Source: Thiotrichaceae bacterium (GTDB lineage: Bacteria; Pseudomonadota; Gammaproteobacteria; Beggiatoales; Beggiatoaceae). Taken from it: a stretch of DNA of 60,994 nucleotides. The position numbers were made by a program, and so were the translations under genes. The notes beneath the pieces are model-generated. The model was not told the DNA's origin. It saw only the letters and a program-made list of their open reading frames with translations, and did no database searches. The stretch spans positions 1 through 60,994 of the forward strand of contig JALXAQ010000135.1 of assembly GCA_026991885.1 (NCBI GenBank). Reading direction: 5' to 3'. Positions 1 through 10,543 of this stretch are shown here, one piece after another (the first letter of the stretch is position 1; each line of letters opens with the position of its first letter).

Positions 1-149
1 TAAAAAGAAATCCCTGTAGTTAATGTTTAGACTAATCCCTGCTAAAAAGAAATCCCTGTAGTTAATGTTTAGACTAATCCCTGCTAAAAAGAAATCCCTG
101 TAGTTAATGTTTAGACTAATCCCTGCTAAAAAGAAATCCCTGTAGTTAA
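1..149. repeat. 42-bp tandem direct repeat, about 3.5 copies
   Basis: Copies begin at 1, 43, 85 and 127; the fourth is cut off at about 149. The three full units look identical. Each contains the motif AATCCCTG twice. There are no spacers, so this is a simple tandem array and not a CRISPR. It runs off the left edge, so the true copy number is unknown. It lies just beyond the terminator that closes the minus-strand EPS export operon. Confidence 0.95.
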
Positions 150-153
150 ACTT

Positions 154-177
154 AGGAGTCCAAGATTTATCTTGGAC
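154..177. repeat. Family A dispersed palindrome, copy 1
   Basis: AGGA followed by arms GTCCAAGA and TCTTGGAC around TTTA. This 24-bp element is repeated at many gene junctions in the window. Here it sits between the 42-bp tandem array and a terminator hairpin. Confidence 0.9.
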
Positions 178-216
178 AAAAAAAAAAGCCTGTTTCTTGA
201 TACCTTGAAACAGGCT
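178..216 (-). terminator. Rho-independent terminator for the minus-strand EPS export operon
   Basis: A ten-base stem, AGCCTGTTTC pairing with GAAACAGGCT (187-196 and 207-216), has a ten-base loop. On the minus strand it is followed by a run of T (A-run 178-187 on the plus strand). It lies 28 bases beyond the stop codon of the last minus-strand gene, the usual place for an intrinsic terminator. Confidence 0.88.
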
Positions 217-243
217 AAATCATAGGGTATCCCCCGTCAATTA

Positions 244-1002
244 TTAATTTGGACTGGCAACCTCGGGCAAATCATTAACTAGCTCAATGATTTGGCCAGT
301 CGGATTGTGATTTGCATCAACGACTATTAGGCTATTGTCATCCGCCTCATTTTCAACAACCGTCAATCCTGTAGAATTGCCAGTTGTTAGATCGCTCACT
401 ATGAAAACGATATTGCCATCCGGCGTTGTTTTGCCACTATCTATTAAGCCAGCTATATTGGGACTACCATCGACTTCCCCTTCTATTGCTAGGGTTTCTT
501 CTTGTACTGAGGCAACAATCATAGTAGGCGTGGTAGGGGGGGCTGAAGTCTCTGCCACGACTCTGTCTATCTCATCAGCGGCTTCAGGCACAACTTGTTT
601 TACGGACTCGGCAACCTCCTCAGTGCTGGCCTCAGGCGCAACTTCGATGACAGAAGTGGTAATCTCTACGGCAGCATCTGGCGCAGATCGTACACAAGCA
701 GCGGCTATATCACCGACCTGTTTTTCCCCTGTTTTTGCTGATTGCACGATTCGCTTACAAATCAGAGCGGCATTACTCGGTGCTGCGTTAACTACCAATT
801 CTGCTGTACTAGTCGGATCATATCCTGCATCCAATAACTGCTCGGCTATTTCATCCGCCGGTATTCCTTCTTCCAAAGCATTTTGGACAGCTTCAAGCGG
901 TGACAATCCCGCATCAAGATCTTCTTGAATAGTGGCTTGTGCCACTGAAAGCATCCCACACAATACCCCTACACCTAACCATCTTATCATTCGTTTCTTC
1001 AT
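244..1002 (-). CDS. Secreted alanine-rich protein of unknown function
   Basis: 252 residues from the chosen ATG at 1002, which has GGAG nine bases upstream; an earlier ATG at 1017 has no ribosome site. An N-terminal signal peptide (KKR then a hydrophobic stretch ending near AQA) predicts export. The mature part is acidic and alanine-rich, with helical segments and two cysteines (LICKR and AACVR), then a proline-threonine linker (SAPPTTPT) and a C-terminal domain of about 90 residues rich in V, D and G. I recognise no family. It is the last gene of the minus-strand EPS export operon, 21 bases after its neighbour, so a role in surface polysaccharide or biofilm is inferred from position only. 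Confidence 0.75.
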   Translation of the reverse strand: MKKRMIRWLGVGVLCGMLSVAQATIQEDLDAGLSPLEAVQNALEEGIPADEIAEQLLDAGYDPTSTAELVVNAAPSNAALICKRIVQSAKTGEKQVGDIAAACVRSAPDAAVEITTSVIEVAPEASTEEVAESVKQVVPEAADEIDRVVAETSAPPTTPTMIVASVQEETLAIEGEVDGSPNIAGLIDSGKTTPDGNIVFIVSDLTTGNSTGLTVVENEADDNSLIVVDANHNPTGQIIELVNDLPEVASPN

Positions 1003-1023
1003 CACTGTTTTCTCCATAAGTTG

Positions 1024-1701
1024 TTACAGGCAAAAATCAGTTAACTCAGTTTTTTCCTTACTGTACACACAAATCACATACTCTCGCCTGTGTTTTTTGA
1101 TGAGTGTCCTCATCAGCTTAGCTTGACTATGCATCCCTCGCTCAAGCGTCGCAAATATAATGGAACGTCCTTTTTCCAGTCTTTCTTTGGGTAGTCTATA
1201 CCACGCGGCTAAGCCAATATCCGCTATCGCTTCTTGTACAAAGGGTTCCCACGGTCCTAAAAAAGTCGCGTTTTCTAGTGCTGTTATAAATTGTGCATCG
1301 TATTGCCTTAAACGATTTTTAAGTATGGCAATATTGGCCCAAGTATAAGCAGAAACGGGTTTTTGCAGAGCCGCATCTACATAATACTCTAAAGCGAGAG
1401 AAAGTGCCATATATTTTTCAGCGGCTGTTATTGTACCATAACGAAACAACAAATAGTTAGCTTTACCCATTTCTTCCAAAAAATTAGGCTGAGCGGATTC
1501 AAAGAACTGTGCTGCTCTCAGGGTAGTCTGAGTTTTTTGCCAGCGTCCTGTTTTGACTATATTTTGTTTTTCCCATTGTTGCATTTCATAGCTGGCTTCT
1601 TTGGCTACTAAACCAGCTACCCCCCATGAGGCGGCAAGAAAAATCAGCCAAATGGTCAGGCACATTAAAACAACTAGCATGGCTAGCTTGAGTTGTGGCA
1701 T
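1024..1701 (-). CDS. Membrane-anchored EPS-locus protein, possibly VpsP-like
   Basis: 225 residues. One hydrophobic segment at about residues 6-30 anchors it to the inner membrane. The rest is soluble and helical (LRAAQFFESAQPNFLEEMG, then repeated ALEYYVDAALQKPVSA-like helices) and resembles tetratricopeptide-like folds. The start has an excellent GGAGG site seven bases upstream. Its size, single N-terminal membrane segment and place directly downstream of a Wzc-type kinase fit the VpsP family of polysaccharide-locus proteins, but that match is from memory and unproven. A diverged family A repeat lies in its leader. Confidence 0.6.
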   Translation of the reverse strand: MPQLKLAMLVVLMCLTIWLIFLAASWGVAGLVAKEASYEMQQWEKQNIVKTGRWQKTQTTLRAAQFFESAQPNFLEEMGKANYLLFRYGTITAAEKYMALSLALEYYVDAALQKPVSAYTWANIAILKNRLRQYDAQFITALENATFLGPWEPFVQEAIADIGLAAWYRLPKERLEKGRSIIFATLERGMHSQAKLMRTLIKKHRREYVICVYSKEKTELTDFCL

Positions 1702-1713
1702 CGTCTATCCTCC

Positions 1714-1750
1714 GGAGTCCAAGACATTCAAAATAAATCTGGCCGACTCC
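1714..1750. repeat. Family A palindrome, diverged copy with GGCC variant
   Basis: Bounded by GGAGTC and GACTCC. Read on the minus strand it starts GGAGTCGGCCAGATTTAT, exactly as the copy at 22065-22090, then has about eight extra bases before TCTTGGAC. It occupies the leader of the minus-strand gene starting at 1701. Confidence 0.75.
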
Positions 1751-1760
1751 TAAAACCATC

Positions 1761-4004
1761 CTAGCTGTCGCTGTTGTAGTACCCATGTCCACCAGCATAA
1801 TAGCTCTTATAATAATTTTTATAATAGCCATATTTACCGTAGTAGTAATATTTAGAGGACTTCTGGGTCTGTACCTGATTTAAAACAATACTATCCACAG
1901 GGGCACCGACACGACGCAAGCGTTTCAGGTTATCTAGGACCACTTGATGAGGGGTAGCATCAGCCTTAACCACATAGAGTACCTTAGTGGCTACTTTGGC
2001 AAGTATCAAGGCATCACTGACCAACATTGTTGGTGCTGTGTCAATAACAATATACGCATATTCTTTGGATAACTTTTCTAACAAAGTTTTAAAGCGCGGA
2101 GAAGAAAGCAATTCTAAAGGATTAGGTGGCACCTTTCCACTGGGAATCACATCAAGATTCACTTTTTTGTCTTCACCTAGATGATGAATACATTCATCAA
2201 GTTTCCGCGTGCCTGCCACGAGTTCAGCTAACCCAGGTGCTTTTGTCAATCCAAATGCCTTGCCTATACTGGGTCTACGCATATCAGCATCAATTAACAA
2301 GGTTTTTTCCATTTGCCCTAAAGCCAGTGCTTGATTAGTCGAAAAAGTTGTTTTTCCCTCACCAGGCACAGACGAGGTCACAACAAATACCTTTTTTTCG
2401 CTCTCAAGGCAAGATAAAATGGCACCTGTACGGAGTGTCCGAACAGATTCAGCAAAGGCTGTTTTAGGCTCTTTTAAAAACTTCCACAGAGGTTCAAATT
2501 CATCTGCCTTACTCACTTTAAGTTTCGGCAAGCTGCCTAACATAGGCAATCCCAATTTCTGTTCAACATCTTCTCCATCTTTGATCGTGTTATCAAGATA
2601 TTCCAAGCTAAACGCTAACATGGTCGATAAGATAAAACCTAATAGCAAACTGATACCTACAATCAGTTTCTTTTTAGGTTTATAGGGGAAGTCGCTGACT
2701 AAAGCTCGATCAACGAGTCGCCCAATTGTTGATTGCAATGATTGTACATCTTGCGATGCATCCGTCTCCTTAAAGCGAGTCAGAAACATGTTATACAGTT
2801 GACGATTAACGGTGACATCTCTTTCCAGTTTTTTTAATTCATATTCCTTTCTGTTAAGGTCTTTAATTTTTCTTTTATTTTCGTCAAGGACTTGTTCTAG
2901 CGCCTTCACATTGGCGAGTGCCACCTCATATTCTTTGGTAATACCGCCTACCACCAGCTGAATTTGTCTGGCTGTATTGGCTTTTGCTTTTTCGAGATCA
3001 GAACGGGCTGCAATAATCTTAGGATGTCTTTGCCCATAACGCTCTGATAGTTCAGATACTTTTCTCTCAGCCTCCAGTTCTGCTTGTTTTAGACTCTGTA
3101 CCAACCCATTATTGAGAACGGCTGGAATAGATTCATAAGCTTCGCTACCTTGACCCTTGAGCGCTTTGACTTGCCGATACACGCTATTCGCTTGAGCAAA
3201 TGCCTGTCTCGCATTAACCAGATTAGAAGCCGTTTCTTCAATCTGTTTTTTTGCAACACTTTTGACACCCTCAACATTGATAAGATTTTTACGCTCCATA
3301 TATTCTTGGAGGATTTTCTCAGAGTTGCTCAGATTTTGACGCAATCCCTCTACACGTTCAGTCAACCAGGAAGCCGCTTTATTAGTCATTTCTAGTTTGG
3401 CTTCCAGATCGCTTTCAATATAGAGATCAACCAAAGTATTCGGCACCTGAGCGGCCAATTTTTTATCAGGAGAATCACAGCTAACTGTCACCAATCGACT
3501 GTTCCGTATTGCCGAAATAGTTAATTGATCTCTCAGAGAAGCAATGATTGCATCACGTTTTTTTTCGGCAGTGGGTGGCTTTTCTGGTGAGAACCATGAA
3601 CTGGGAAGCCATTTACGCCATAAGCTTTCTTCTTTTTTCTGATTATAAATCGGATGAGAAACTAAGTTGAGTTTTTTGACAACCTTCTCCACTAAAGTCC
3701 AAGATTTTAGTATCCCTAATTGTGTTTTGTAATATTCCTTACCGAAGGACTCCATGCCATAAATTTCTTTAATGGAAATCACATTGGCTTTGTCATTTTC
3801 TATAAGCAACACTGCTGTTGATCGGTAGATGGGTTGTAGTGAAAAAACCACTATAGTCGTCAAGATACCAATCAATAAGGTGAGTAGAAAAATGGTCAAC
3901 TTGTGTTTAATGAAAATATGCCAAAAAACTCGTAGATCAATTTCATCTTCATCGCTTTGGCTCGTTAATTGGTCATTCTTCTCTACAGGTTCCTGTTTTT
4001 GCAT
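1761..4004 (-). CDS. Wzc-like polysaccharide co-polymerase / tyrosine autokinase (copy 1)
   Basis: 747 residues from the ATG at 4004. Order of parts: N-terminal membrane helix (about residues 35-57), Wzz-like periplasmic region with long coiled coil, second membrane helix (KKLIVGISLLLGFILSTM), then a cytoplasmic BY-kinase domain with Walker A SSVPGEGKTT, Walker A' LLIDADMRRPS and Walker B YIVIDTAP, ending in a tyrosine cluster (SSKYYYYGKYGYYKNYY) for autophosphorylation. The family controls chain length and export with a Wza-type channel. An upstream ATG at 4040 would overlap the preceding export gene by 20 bases; the ATG at 4004 has AGGA nine bases before it and is preferred. A second paralogue is at 48068-50380. 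Confidence 0.93.
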   Translation of the reverse strand: MQKQEPVEKNDQLTSQSDEDEIDLRVFWHIFIKHKLTIFLLTLLIGILTTIVVFSLQPIYRSTAVLLIENDKANVISIKEIYGMESFGKEYYKTQLGILKSWTLVEKVVKKLNLVSHPIYNQKKEESLWRKWLPSSWFSPEKPPTAEKKRDAIIASLRDQLTISAIRNSRLVTVSCDSPDKKLAAQVPNTLVDLYIESDLEAKLEMTNKAASWLTERVEGLRQNLSNSEKILQEYMERKNLINVEGVKSVAKKQIEETASNLVNARQAFAQANSVYRQVKALKGQGSEAYESIPAVLNNGLVQSLKQAELEAERKVSELSERYGQRHPKIIAARSDLEKAKANTARQIQLVVGGITKEYEVALANVKALEQVLDENKRKIKDLNRKEYELKKLERDVTVNRQLYNMFLTRFKETDASQDVQSLQSTIGRLVDRALVSDFPYKPKKKLIVGISLLLGFILSTMLAFSLEYLDNTIKDGEDVEQKLGLPMLGSLPKLKVSKADEFEPLWKFLKEPKTAFAESVRTLRTGAILSCLESEKKVFVVTSSVPGEGKTTFSTNQALALGQMEKTLLIDADMRRPSIGKAFGLTKAPGLAELVAGTRKLDECIHHLGEDKKVNLDVIPSGKVPPNPLELLSSPRFKTLLEKLSKEYAYIVIDTAPTMLVSDALILAKVATKVLYVVKADATPHQVVLDNLKRLRRVGAPVDSIVLNQVQTQKSSKYYYYGKYGYYKNYYKSYYAGGHGYYNSDS

Positions 4005-4020
4005 CCTTTTTTTTCCTAAG

Positions 4021-4956
4021 TTAGAAAGTACTTTCTTCAACCTTGATAATATCCCCGGGAGATACCGGCGAATTTAATTCGACACGAGTCGGTTTTTGCG
4101 TTTCATCTCGGTCACGGATAATATAAATATTACTCCAGCCACTCGCATATTCACCCAACCCACCTGCGATTGAAATCGCTTTTTCAACAGTCATTCCTCG
4201 AATATAGGCATAGCTGCCTGGGCTTTTAACTGCGCCATTGACATAAAATTTTTTGTATTCCTTGACAATAACAATGTCCCCAGGACCAAGATAAGTTTCA
4301 AGTTTAGCCGGTAAGGGTGTCATTGTTTTATTTCCGTCACGGATGATGAAAATTTCATCGCGTGCGGCAGTTTCCGCGAACCCCCCTGCCAAAGAAATGG
4401 CTTTATTAACTGTCATGCCGGGTTCAAACGCATAACCGCCGGGTGCTTTGACTTCCCCATTCACAAAAAGTTGTCGATATTCCAACACCGTAACGCTCAC
4501 TTTGGGATCTACCAGGTAGTCGCCCTTGAGACCTGAAGTAATTTTTTGTTCTATTTGATTGACGGTTAAACCGACAAGCTCTATTTCTCCTAAAAATGGA
4601 TAAGAAATGCTGCCTTCTTTACTTACCTTAGCTGTCACACTAAAATCAGGTTCTCCAAAGACTTTGATACTTATATTGTCTCCCTTGCCTACCCGGTAGC
4701 TTGATAAAATGTCATCAGGATTCAGCTCTGGCTCTATGTTTTCAGGTAGTTCTGCTGCGGGGTTAAGAGCTTCCCCTGGAATATTTCCCAAGGTTGTATC
4801 AATTGTTTTTTCTGTATTCCCAAGGATTGGTTCTTCATTAATTGGTTCTTCAGTAGGCAATGGTTCTGTTTCATATTGGCCTGGTATGGAAGAACAACTG
4901 GTTATCAAGGTAAAAAGTAGTGTTAAAAAAAACCAACTGTTATATTTCGGTTTCAT
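4021..4956 (-). CDS. Wza-like polysaccharide export outer-membrane lipoprotein
   Basis: 311 residues from the ATG at 4956, which has GGGAG upstream; an earlier ATG at 4995 gives an implausible extension before the signal peptide. The signal ends in a lipobox (LITSC, Cys about 21). After a proline- and glutamate-rich linker comes the poly-export domain (YRVGKGDNISIKVFGEPDF onward) and two SLBB domains, each with a VNG.VK.PG.Y core. The family forms the outer-membrane channel that works with a Wzc-type kinase, whose gene follows 16 bases later. It is the only Wza-like gene in the window, although there are two kinase genes. Confidence 0.92.
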   Translation of the reverse strand: MKPKYNSWFFLTLLFTLITSCSSIPGQYETEPLPTEEPINEEPILGNTEKTIDTTLGNIPGEALNPAAELPENIEPELNPDDILSSYRVGKGDNISIKVFGEPDFSVTAKVSKEGSISYPFLGEIELVGLTVNQIEQKITSGLKGDYLVDPKVSVTVLEYRQLFVNGEVKAPGGYAFEPGMTVNKAISLAGGFAETAARDEIFIIRDGNKTMTPLPAKLETYLGPGDIVIVKEYKKFYVNGAVKSPGSYAYIRGMTVEKAISIAGGLGEYASGWSNIYIIRDRDETQKPTRVELNSPVSPGDIIKVEESTF

Positions 4957-5030
4957 CAATGATTCTCCCGTTATTTTTTTATAACGTACAGTCAAGGAGC
5001 ACTTTATCTACAAAGGCGCTACAGACAAAT

Positions 5031-5065
5031 GTAGGATGTGTCTCGTTCAGCGAAACACACCCTAC
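5031..5065. repeat. Imperfect palindrome GTAGGATGTGT...ACACACCCTAC
   Basis: Arms of eleven bases, with one non-Watson-Crick position, flank a 13-base loop. It lies between the beta-barrel gene and the Wza-like gene. A similar GTAGGGTGTG-type intergenic palindrome is, from memory, common in sulfur bacteria and cyanobacteria. Only one copy was seen here. Confidence 0.7.
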
Positions 5066-5116
5066 CATAAGCTTTTAAAAAAGAAAATCTAAAACGAGAT
5101 AGTATCTACTTTCCGA

Positions 5117-6343
5117 TCACTTAAGAGCAGCCTTGAGTGTGAGATAGTAGATGTTCCGCTTATAATCGTCGGAGTCAAGATTTGAGTCTCTTTCTGTAAA
5201 GCTCACACCCGCTGTGACACTAGCCCATTTGATAAATTGATAACTGACTCCAAGATCAAAGTTAGTGAGATCATCTGAGCGTTCATCCAATCCTAGAGTT
5301 GTTCTTGTGCCACCTGGATAGTCAGTTTGAGCCAAATACAGACCCACAATCGTAGATATACGTGGCATCCAGTTATGCCGCCAATTCACTGATAAATCTT
5401 GTGTATCCAGTGCCCCTCCCGACTGGATACCTGTGGTATCGCTGACATATCTACTTGTGTAAATATCTATCAGTGAACGAGGGATCGGTTTCCACTCTAC
5501 AGCCACTTTCCAATTGCTACCGGAAAAGTCTTCAAATCTGTCATCAGTTGCATTTGAATCAAACTTCTTCTTCAAATACCCCACTTGAGCAGTTCCCTTC
5601 GTTTTTGCAGTCGCAGTCCAGGTTGCACCTACAGAATAATTGGATTCATCACTGTCGGCTCGCTGGTTGTTGCTTGTAGCAGAGTCATTTTGGTATGCTA
5701 TCAGGCTGTAACTGGCCTCAAAGAACAAGCGGGTTTTAGGTAGGACCCGATAATACACCCTGCCTGTCAGATCCGTCTGATCTCTGTCATCCAGTTTTTC
5801 CTTACGAATAAAATCCTTGTAAGAGCGGGTGGTATATCCGATTTCAGCATCAAAACCAATTCTCTCTTGCGTCCCATATTGGAACAAGCCATTGACACCA
5901 ACTTCATCCCATGTATCAGGCTCTTTTTCATCAGAAACCTGTATACCACGATCGGTACTACCACGTTGGTCATGCCCTCTCATGTAATTAGCACCCACAG
6001 ATAAGTCCGCAGAGCGGGCGAGCCGCCAGTTTGCATTGCCTTTTACAAAAACATCAATATAATCATCATCTGAACTGTCAGCGTAAAATCCTAGCTCAGT
6101 GCCTAAAATCACCGAGTAGGTTTGGGCGCGTTGCCGCATTAAGAATGTGGCTTGGGGACGGAGTACGGTCACAAATGAATCAATTTCATTGTCAGGTGCG
6201 AGCGTTATATTATCATCATGTTTTAAGGTCACTTCTATTTCAGGAATAACCTGAAAAGGTCCCATCGGGATACCTTGTTCGCCTGCTGCTAATGCAGTAT
6301 TGCATGCAACAGAAAGTATCAGTGTCAAAGAAAATTTCGTCAT
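5117..6343 (-). CDS. Outer-membrane beta-barrel protein of the EPS export operon
   Basis: 408 residues. A signal peptide (MTKFSLTLILSVACNTALA) is followed by alternating amphipathic strands typical of a BBP2/EpsL-type barrel: repeated patterns such as SYSLIAYQND, NYSVGATWTATAKT and DLSVNWRHNWMPRI. GAGG lies nine bases before the ATG. It is the first gene of the minus-strand export operon (barrel, Wza-like, Wzc-like, membrane protein, secreted protein). In related loci such a barrel is thought to help polymer pass the outer membrane. The C-terminal residue is Lys instead of the usual aromatic, so the exact barrel end is uncertain. Confidence 0.8.
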   Translation of the reverse strand: MTKFSLTLILSVACNTALAAGEQGIPMGPFQVIPEIEVTLKHDDNITLAPDNEIDSFVTVLRPQATFLMRQRAQTYSVILGTELGFYADSSDDDYIDVFVKGNANWRLARSADLSVGANYMRGHDQRGSTDRGIQVSDEKEPDTWDEVGVNGLFQYGTQERIGFDAEIGYTTRSYKDFIRKEKLDDRDQTDLTGRVYYRVLPKTRLFFEASYSLIAYQNDSATSNNQRADSDESNYSVGATWTATAKTKGTAQVGYLKKKFDSNATDDRFEDFSGSNWKVAVEWKPIPRSLIDIYTSRYVSDTTGIQSGGALDTQDLSVNWRHNWMPRISTIVGLYLAQTDYPGGTRTTLGLDERSDDLTNFDLGVSYQFIKWASVTAGVSFTERDSNLDSDDYKRNIYYLTLKAALK

Positions 6344-6584
6344 TATTATTACCTCAAGCTGTGTACAAACAATTACTTAAAAATATTGCACATCGTGTTA
6401 GTCATCACCAAGCTACCGAATTTGTACAACACTTATTGAAATTACAAAAAATCCGCTAGCCATCTATAAATAGAATACACTATATTGATAAACAAAGCGG
6501 TTGTCAATAAATGATGATGTGATTAACATGATTTGTTTAAGATAAACTTTATCATAAAAATCGCAAAAATCATAATTTTTTTTA
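6344..6584. other. 241-bp AT-rich gap upstream of the EPS export operon
   Basis: It separates the end of purL from the beta-barrel gene, both on minus. The promoter of the export operon should be here. No convincing terminator for purL and no -35/-10 pair stands out by eye. Confidence 0.5.
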
Positions 6585-9500
6585 TCAACCCTGCCAGCAA
6601 CGCGCATTCCAAAACATTTGCATCCAAGGCCCCTCCTCTGCACGCCAATCATCAGGCAACCAGGCATATTGGTGGCTCAAAAAGAGCCTTTCAGGATGTG
6701 GCATCATAACGGTAAAGCGACCATCCTGCGTTGTCAGTCCCGTTATGCCTAACGGTGATCCATTAGGATTCGCTGGATAGGATTGTGCCACTTTTCCATA
6801 ATTATCTATATAACGCAATGCCACTAATCCACTCTCAACAACCGCTCGCCCTTCGCCATGTGAAACGATAATCGGTAAACGTGATCCCGCCATGCCTTGC
6901 AAAAATATCGACGGAGAATCAGTCACTTCTACCATGAGCAAACGGGCTTCAAATTGTTCAGATTGATTACGCACAAAATTTGGCCAGTGGGCAGCCCCCG
7001 GGATCAAATCGCGTAATTGTACCATCATTTGACATCCATTACACACCCCCAAGGCAAAAGTATCCTCTCGATGAAAAAAAGCTGAAAATTCATCATAAGC
7101 ACGCGGATTAAAAAGAATAGATTTTGCCCAACCGCCACCTGCACCCAACACGTCGCCGTAGGAAAATCCACCACAAGCCGCTAATCCTTGAAAATCTTTG
7201 AGGCTGACACGTCCATTTAAAATGTCGTTGGTATGGACATCGACACTGGCAAATCCTGCCCGATCAAATGCAGCTGCCATTTCTAATTGACCATTCACGC
7301 CTTGTTCACGAAGAATCGCTATACGTGGTCGTCTTCCACCCAGATTAGGGGGCCTTTTTAATTCAAATGTACAATGCACAGATAAGCCAGGATCGTTGCT
7401 ATCTAACAGGGCATCATATTCTTGTTGGGCACATTGTGGATTATCGCGGAGGCGTTGCAGATGATAGCTGGTTTCGCTCCAGGCACGTTGCAGTGTACTA
7501 CGCGATAGATTTAAAATGGGAAGTTTGTTTTGATGAAAAGTCAGCGTATCCTTATTATTGACTGTGCCTAATAAATGAACATGTTCAATTAAATCAGTAT
7601 TTTGAGAAAAATATTGTTGTACGCTGGCAACATCGCTACTTTTGACTTCGATGACAGCACCTAATTCTTCATTAAAGAGACTCGCAAAAAGGTTTTCACC
7701 CAAAGAATCTAAATGAATGTCTAAGCCAGTATGGCCGGCAAATGCCATTTCACAAACAGTGGTAAATAAACCACCATCCGATCGATCATGGTATGCCACT
7801 ATTTTGCCCTGTCGGTTTAAGCTTTGGATGGCATTGAAAAAGTCTTTTAAATCCTTTGGATTATCAACATCTGGTGTCGTGTCACCCAATTGATTATAAA
7901 CTTGTAGCAACGCTGATCCACCTAAGCGATTTTTACCTTTCCCTAAATCTATCAACAATAGCACCGTCTCATCGCCCCGCACTTGTGGCGTGAGGCTGCG
8001 CCGAATATCTGACACTCGCGCAAATGCGGAAACTATCAGAGATAAGGGGGCAGTGACTGATTTATCATCCCAGGCGGTGTGCATGGAAAGTGAGTCCTTA
8101 CCCACGGGAATGTTGATACCCAGTGCGGGACATAATTCCATAGCAACCGCTTTGACAGTATCAAACAAAGCCGCATCTTCGCCGGGCTGTCCACAGGCAG
8201 CCATCCAATTAGCCGATAAAACGATGTCACTCATATAATATATATCAGCAGCGGCAATATTTGTCAAGGCTTCACCGATTGCCATACGCCCAGAAGCGGG
8301 GGCATTGAGTAAAGCTAACGGGCTCCGTTCTCCGATTGCCATGGCTTCACCGGTGAGGCTGTCATAATTGCTTGCGGTGACGGCGCAATCGGCAACGGGA
8401 ATTTGCCAGGGTCCAACCATTTGATCACGCACAACGAGTCCGCCTACGCTGCGATCACCGATGGTGATTAAGAAATTTTTATTGGCAACCGTCGGTAAAT
8501 GTAGGACTCGTAATGCTGCCTCATTTATCGAAATATCCCCTAAACGCTCAGGCTTAGCAGAGATTTTTTTATGCTCAACTTCGCGGCGCATTTTAGGCGC
8601 TTTACCCAATAACACCGATAAGGGCATATCAATCAAAAGCGTATTATCATCATCAACCAAACGCAAATTTGGTGCCAGAGTTGTTTCTCCAACCACAGCG
8701 TAGGGACAACGCTCCCGCTCACATAATGCTTGAAAGTGCGGCAAATTTTCTTTAGCAATGCCCAGCACATAACGCTCTTGGGCTTCATTACACCAAATTT
8801 CCATCGGCGATAAGCTTGGATCAGCTGTGGGAATCGCACTTAATTTAAATCGTCCACCGCAGCCGCTGTCATTGACGAGTTCTGGCAAAGCGTTGGACAA
8901 TCCACCCGCTCCAACATCGTGTATAGATATTATTAGATTCCCCATGCGCCAGCAGGCATCTATCACTTCTTGACAGCGCCGCTGCATTTCTGGATTGCCG
9001 CGCTGTACGGAGGCAAAGTCTAAATCTTCGCTACTGTGCCCGGCTGCCATTGAGGAGGCTGCCCCTCCCCCGAGTCCAATTAACATGGCTGGACCACCTA
9101 ATATTAATATTAGACTATCAGGCGGTATTTTTTCTTTTAGGATATCCTGTGGTCGAATATTGCCCGTGCCGCCAGCTAACATAATGGGTTTATGATAGCC
9201 GCGCCGCCGCCCATTCATTTCAAACTCAAAAGTGCGAAAATAACCACATATCGCTGGGCGACCAAATTCATTATTAAAGGCACTGGCACCGATAGGTCCT
9301 TCTAGCATGATTTGTAGTGCCGTCGCCATGCGAGAGGGAGAATCGTAGGGCGTTTCCCAAGGTTGTGGTGCGTCGGGAATACGCAAATGTGAAACTGAAA
9401 AACCCGTTAAGCCAGCTTTCGGTTTGGCACCACGCCCAGTCGCGCCTTCGTCACGGATTTCGCCGCCTGCGCCAGTGGCAGCACCGGGAAAGGGAGAAAT

Positions 9501-10373
9501 CGCGGTTGGGTGGTTATGGGTTTCGACTTTCATCAAAATAGCAGCGTCTTCTTTAATATAATGATATTCATGAGTGCTGGTATCGGGCAAAAAGCGAGTC
9601 GTATTAAAGCCTTTCATCACGGCGGCATTGTCGTGATAGGCGGATAGGACGGCGCCCGGATGTTGTTGATGGGTAAAGCGTATCATTTGAAAAAGTGATT
9701 TATCTTGTGCTTGTCCATCAATTATCCAATCAGCATTAAAAATTTTGTGGCGACAATGCTCCGAGTTGGCTTGTGCAAACATCATGAGTTCAACATCGGT
9801 CGGATTGCGGTGCAATACTTTGAAATTATTTAATAAATAGTCAATTTCCTCATCAGACAGGGCCAAACCTTGATCTTGATTAGCTTCGATAAGTGCTTGT
9901 TTTCCTTTTTCTAAAATATTAATGATCCGCAATGGGCGTGGGGCAGCTTGGGAGAAAAGAGCATCGGCTTGTTTAATATCAAATAGTACCGATTCTGTCA
10001 TGCGATCATGAATGAGGGCACTGAGTTGGGTGATTTGTAATTTGTCGAGAGCGGGCGTGAAATGCCAGAGGAGTCCTCGTTCCAGTCGTTTTATAGACGA
10101 TAAGCCACAAACGGAGACAATGTCAGTGGCTTTAGTTGACCAAGGTGAGATGGTGCCAGGGCGGGGGATGACTAATATATATTTATTTTGTTCTGGTGTA
10201 AAATTCGCAGCTGTGATATCAGGTAGTAGGGCACGTAATCGAGCCGCTTCGCTTTGTGACAGGGGACGGGTACTGTCAATAAAATAACGGTATTCTGTTT
10301 TAAGACTGCTTAAAAAAGGCAGATAGGTTTGTAGTAATTTCTCATGACGAAAGGGAGAAAGTGCCGCGTGCAT
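6585..10373 (-). CDS. purL: Phosphoribosylformylglycinamidine synthase
   Basis: 1262 residues, close to the roughly 1295 of the large single-chain enzyme of E. coli. It converts FGAR and glutamine to FGAM in purine synthesis in the cytoplasm. N-terminal PurS-like part, then the synthase signature ([12 protein letters not shown]), the ATP/metal region ([27 protein letters not shown]), a second synthase lobe ([13 protein letters not shown] motif, here [11 protein letters not shown]), and a C-terminal class I glutaminase with the nucleophile in GVCNGCQMM and PHPERL near the end. GAGGT lies five bases before the ATG. It stands alone between EPS genes and the divergent hslVU operon. Confidence 0.98.
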   Translation of the reverse strand: MHAALSPFRHEKLLQTYLPFLSSLKTEYRYFIDSTRPLSQSEAARLRALLPDITAANFTPEQNKYILVIPRPGTISPWSTKATDIVSVCGLSSIKRLERGLLWHFTPALDKLQITQLSALIHDRMTESVLFDIKQADALFSQAAPRPLRIINILEKGKQALIEANQDQGLALSDEEIDYLLNNFKVLHRNPTDVELMMFAQANSEHCRHKIFNADWIIDGQAQDKSLFQMIRFTHQQHPGAVLSAYHDNAAVMKGFNTTRFLPDTSTHEYHYIKEDAAILMKVETHNHPTAISPFPGAATGAGGEIRDEGATGRGAKPKAGLTGFSVSHLRIPDAPQPWETPYDSPSRMATALQIMLEGPIGASAFNNEFGRPAICGYFRTFEFEMNGRRRGYHKPIMLAGGTGNIRPQDILKEKIPPDSLILILGGPAMLIGLGGGAASSMAAGHSSEDLDFASVQRGNPEMQRRCQEVIDACWRMGNLIISIHDVGAGGLSNALPELVNDSGCGGRFKLSAIPTADPSLSPMEIWCNEAQERYVLGIAKENLPHFQALCERERCPYAVVGETTLAPNLRLVDDDNTLLIDMPLSVLLGKAPKMRREVEHKKISAKPERLGDISINEAALRVLHLPTVANKNFLITIGDRSVGGLVVRDQMVGPWQIPVADCAVTASNYDSLTGEAMAIGERSPLALLNAPASGRMAIGEALTNIAAADIYYMSDIVLSANWMAACGQPGEDAALFDTVKAVAMELCPALGINIPVGKDSLSMHTAWDDKSVTAPLSLIVSAFARVSDIRRSLTPQVRGDETVLLLIDLGKGKNRLGGSALLQVYNQLGDTTPDVDNPKDLKDFFNAIQSLNRQGKIVAYHDRSDGGLFTTVCEMAFAGHTGLDIHLDSLGENLFASLFNEELGAVIEVKSSDVASVQQYFSQNTDLIEHVHLLGTVNNKDTLTFHQNKLPILNLSRSTLQRAWSETSYHLQRLRDNPQCAQQEYDALLDSNDPGLSVHCTFELKRPPNLGGRRPRIAILREQGVNGQLEMAAAFDRAGFASVDVHTNDILNGRVSLKDFQGLAACGGFSYGDVLGAGGGWAKSILFNPRAYDEFSAFFHREDTFALGVCNGCQMMVQLRDLIPGAAHWPNFVRNQSEQFEARLLMVEVTDSPSIFLQGMAGSRLPIIVSHGEGRAVVESGLVALRYIDNYGKVAQSYPANPNGSPLGITGLTTQDGRFTVMMPHPERLFLSHQYAWLPDDWRAEEGPWMQMFWNARCWQG

Positions 10374-10429
10374 AAGTACCTCGATTGTTTATCTAATGAT
10401 TTTGTTGATCATAACATTTCATGCCGCTC

Positions 10430-10452
10430 GTCCAAAATAAATTTTGGACTCC
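10430..10452. repeat. Family A palindrome, AAAAT variant
   Basis: Arms GTCCAAAAT and ATTTTGGAC followed by TCC. It lies between the divergent purL and hslV genes, about 90 bases before hslV. The AAAAT arm form is shared with the copy at 16720. Confidence 0.88.
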
Positions 10453-10543
10453 GAAAAAAAGGTCAACGCCTTATCCACGCTTGAATATTCACAACAATGA
10501 CTGCAAATCTGATAGACAAACTAACAACGGATAAAAAAAAACT

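Noticed and set aside
1..149. Possible CRISPR array
   Set aside because: The 42-bp units are contiguous and identical, with no variable spacers and no cas genes nearby.
335..928. Long plus-strand open frame over the secreted-protein gene
   Set aside because: It is antisense to a gene with a good signal peptide and ribosome site, and its sequence is low-complexity Ser/Ala/Thr, typical of a shadow frame.
10480..10543. Heat-shock (sigma-32) promoter before hslV
   Set aside because: CTTGAA at 10480 fits a -35 element, but no CCCCAT-type -10 is found at the right distance. One half-match is not enough.
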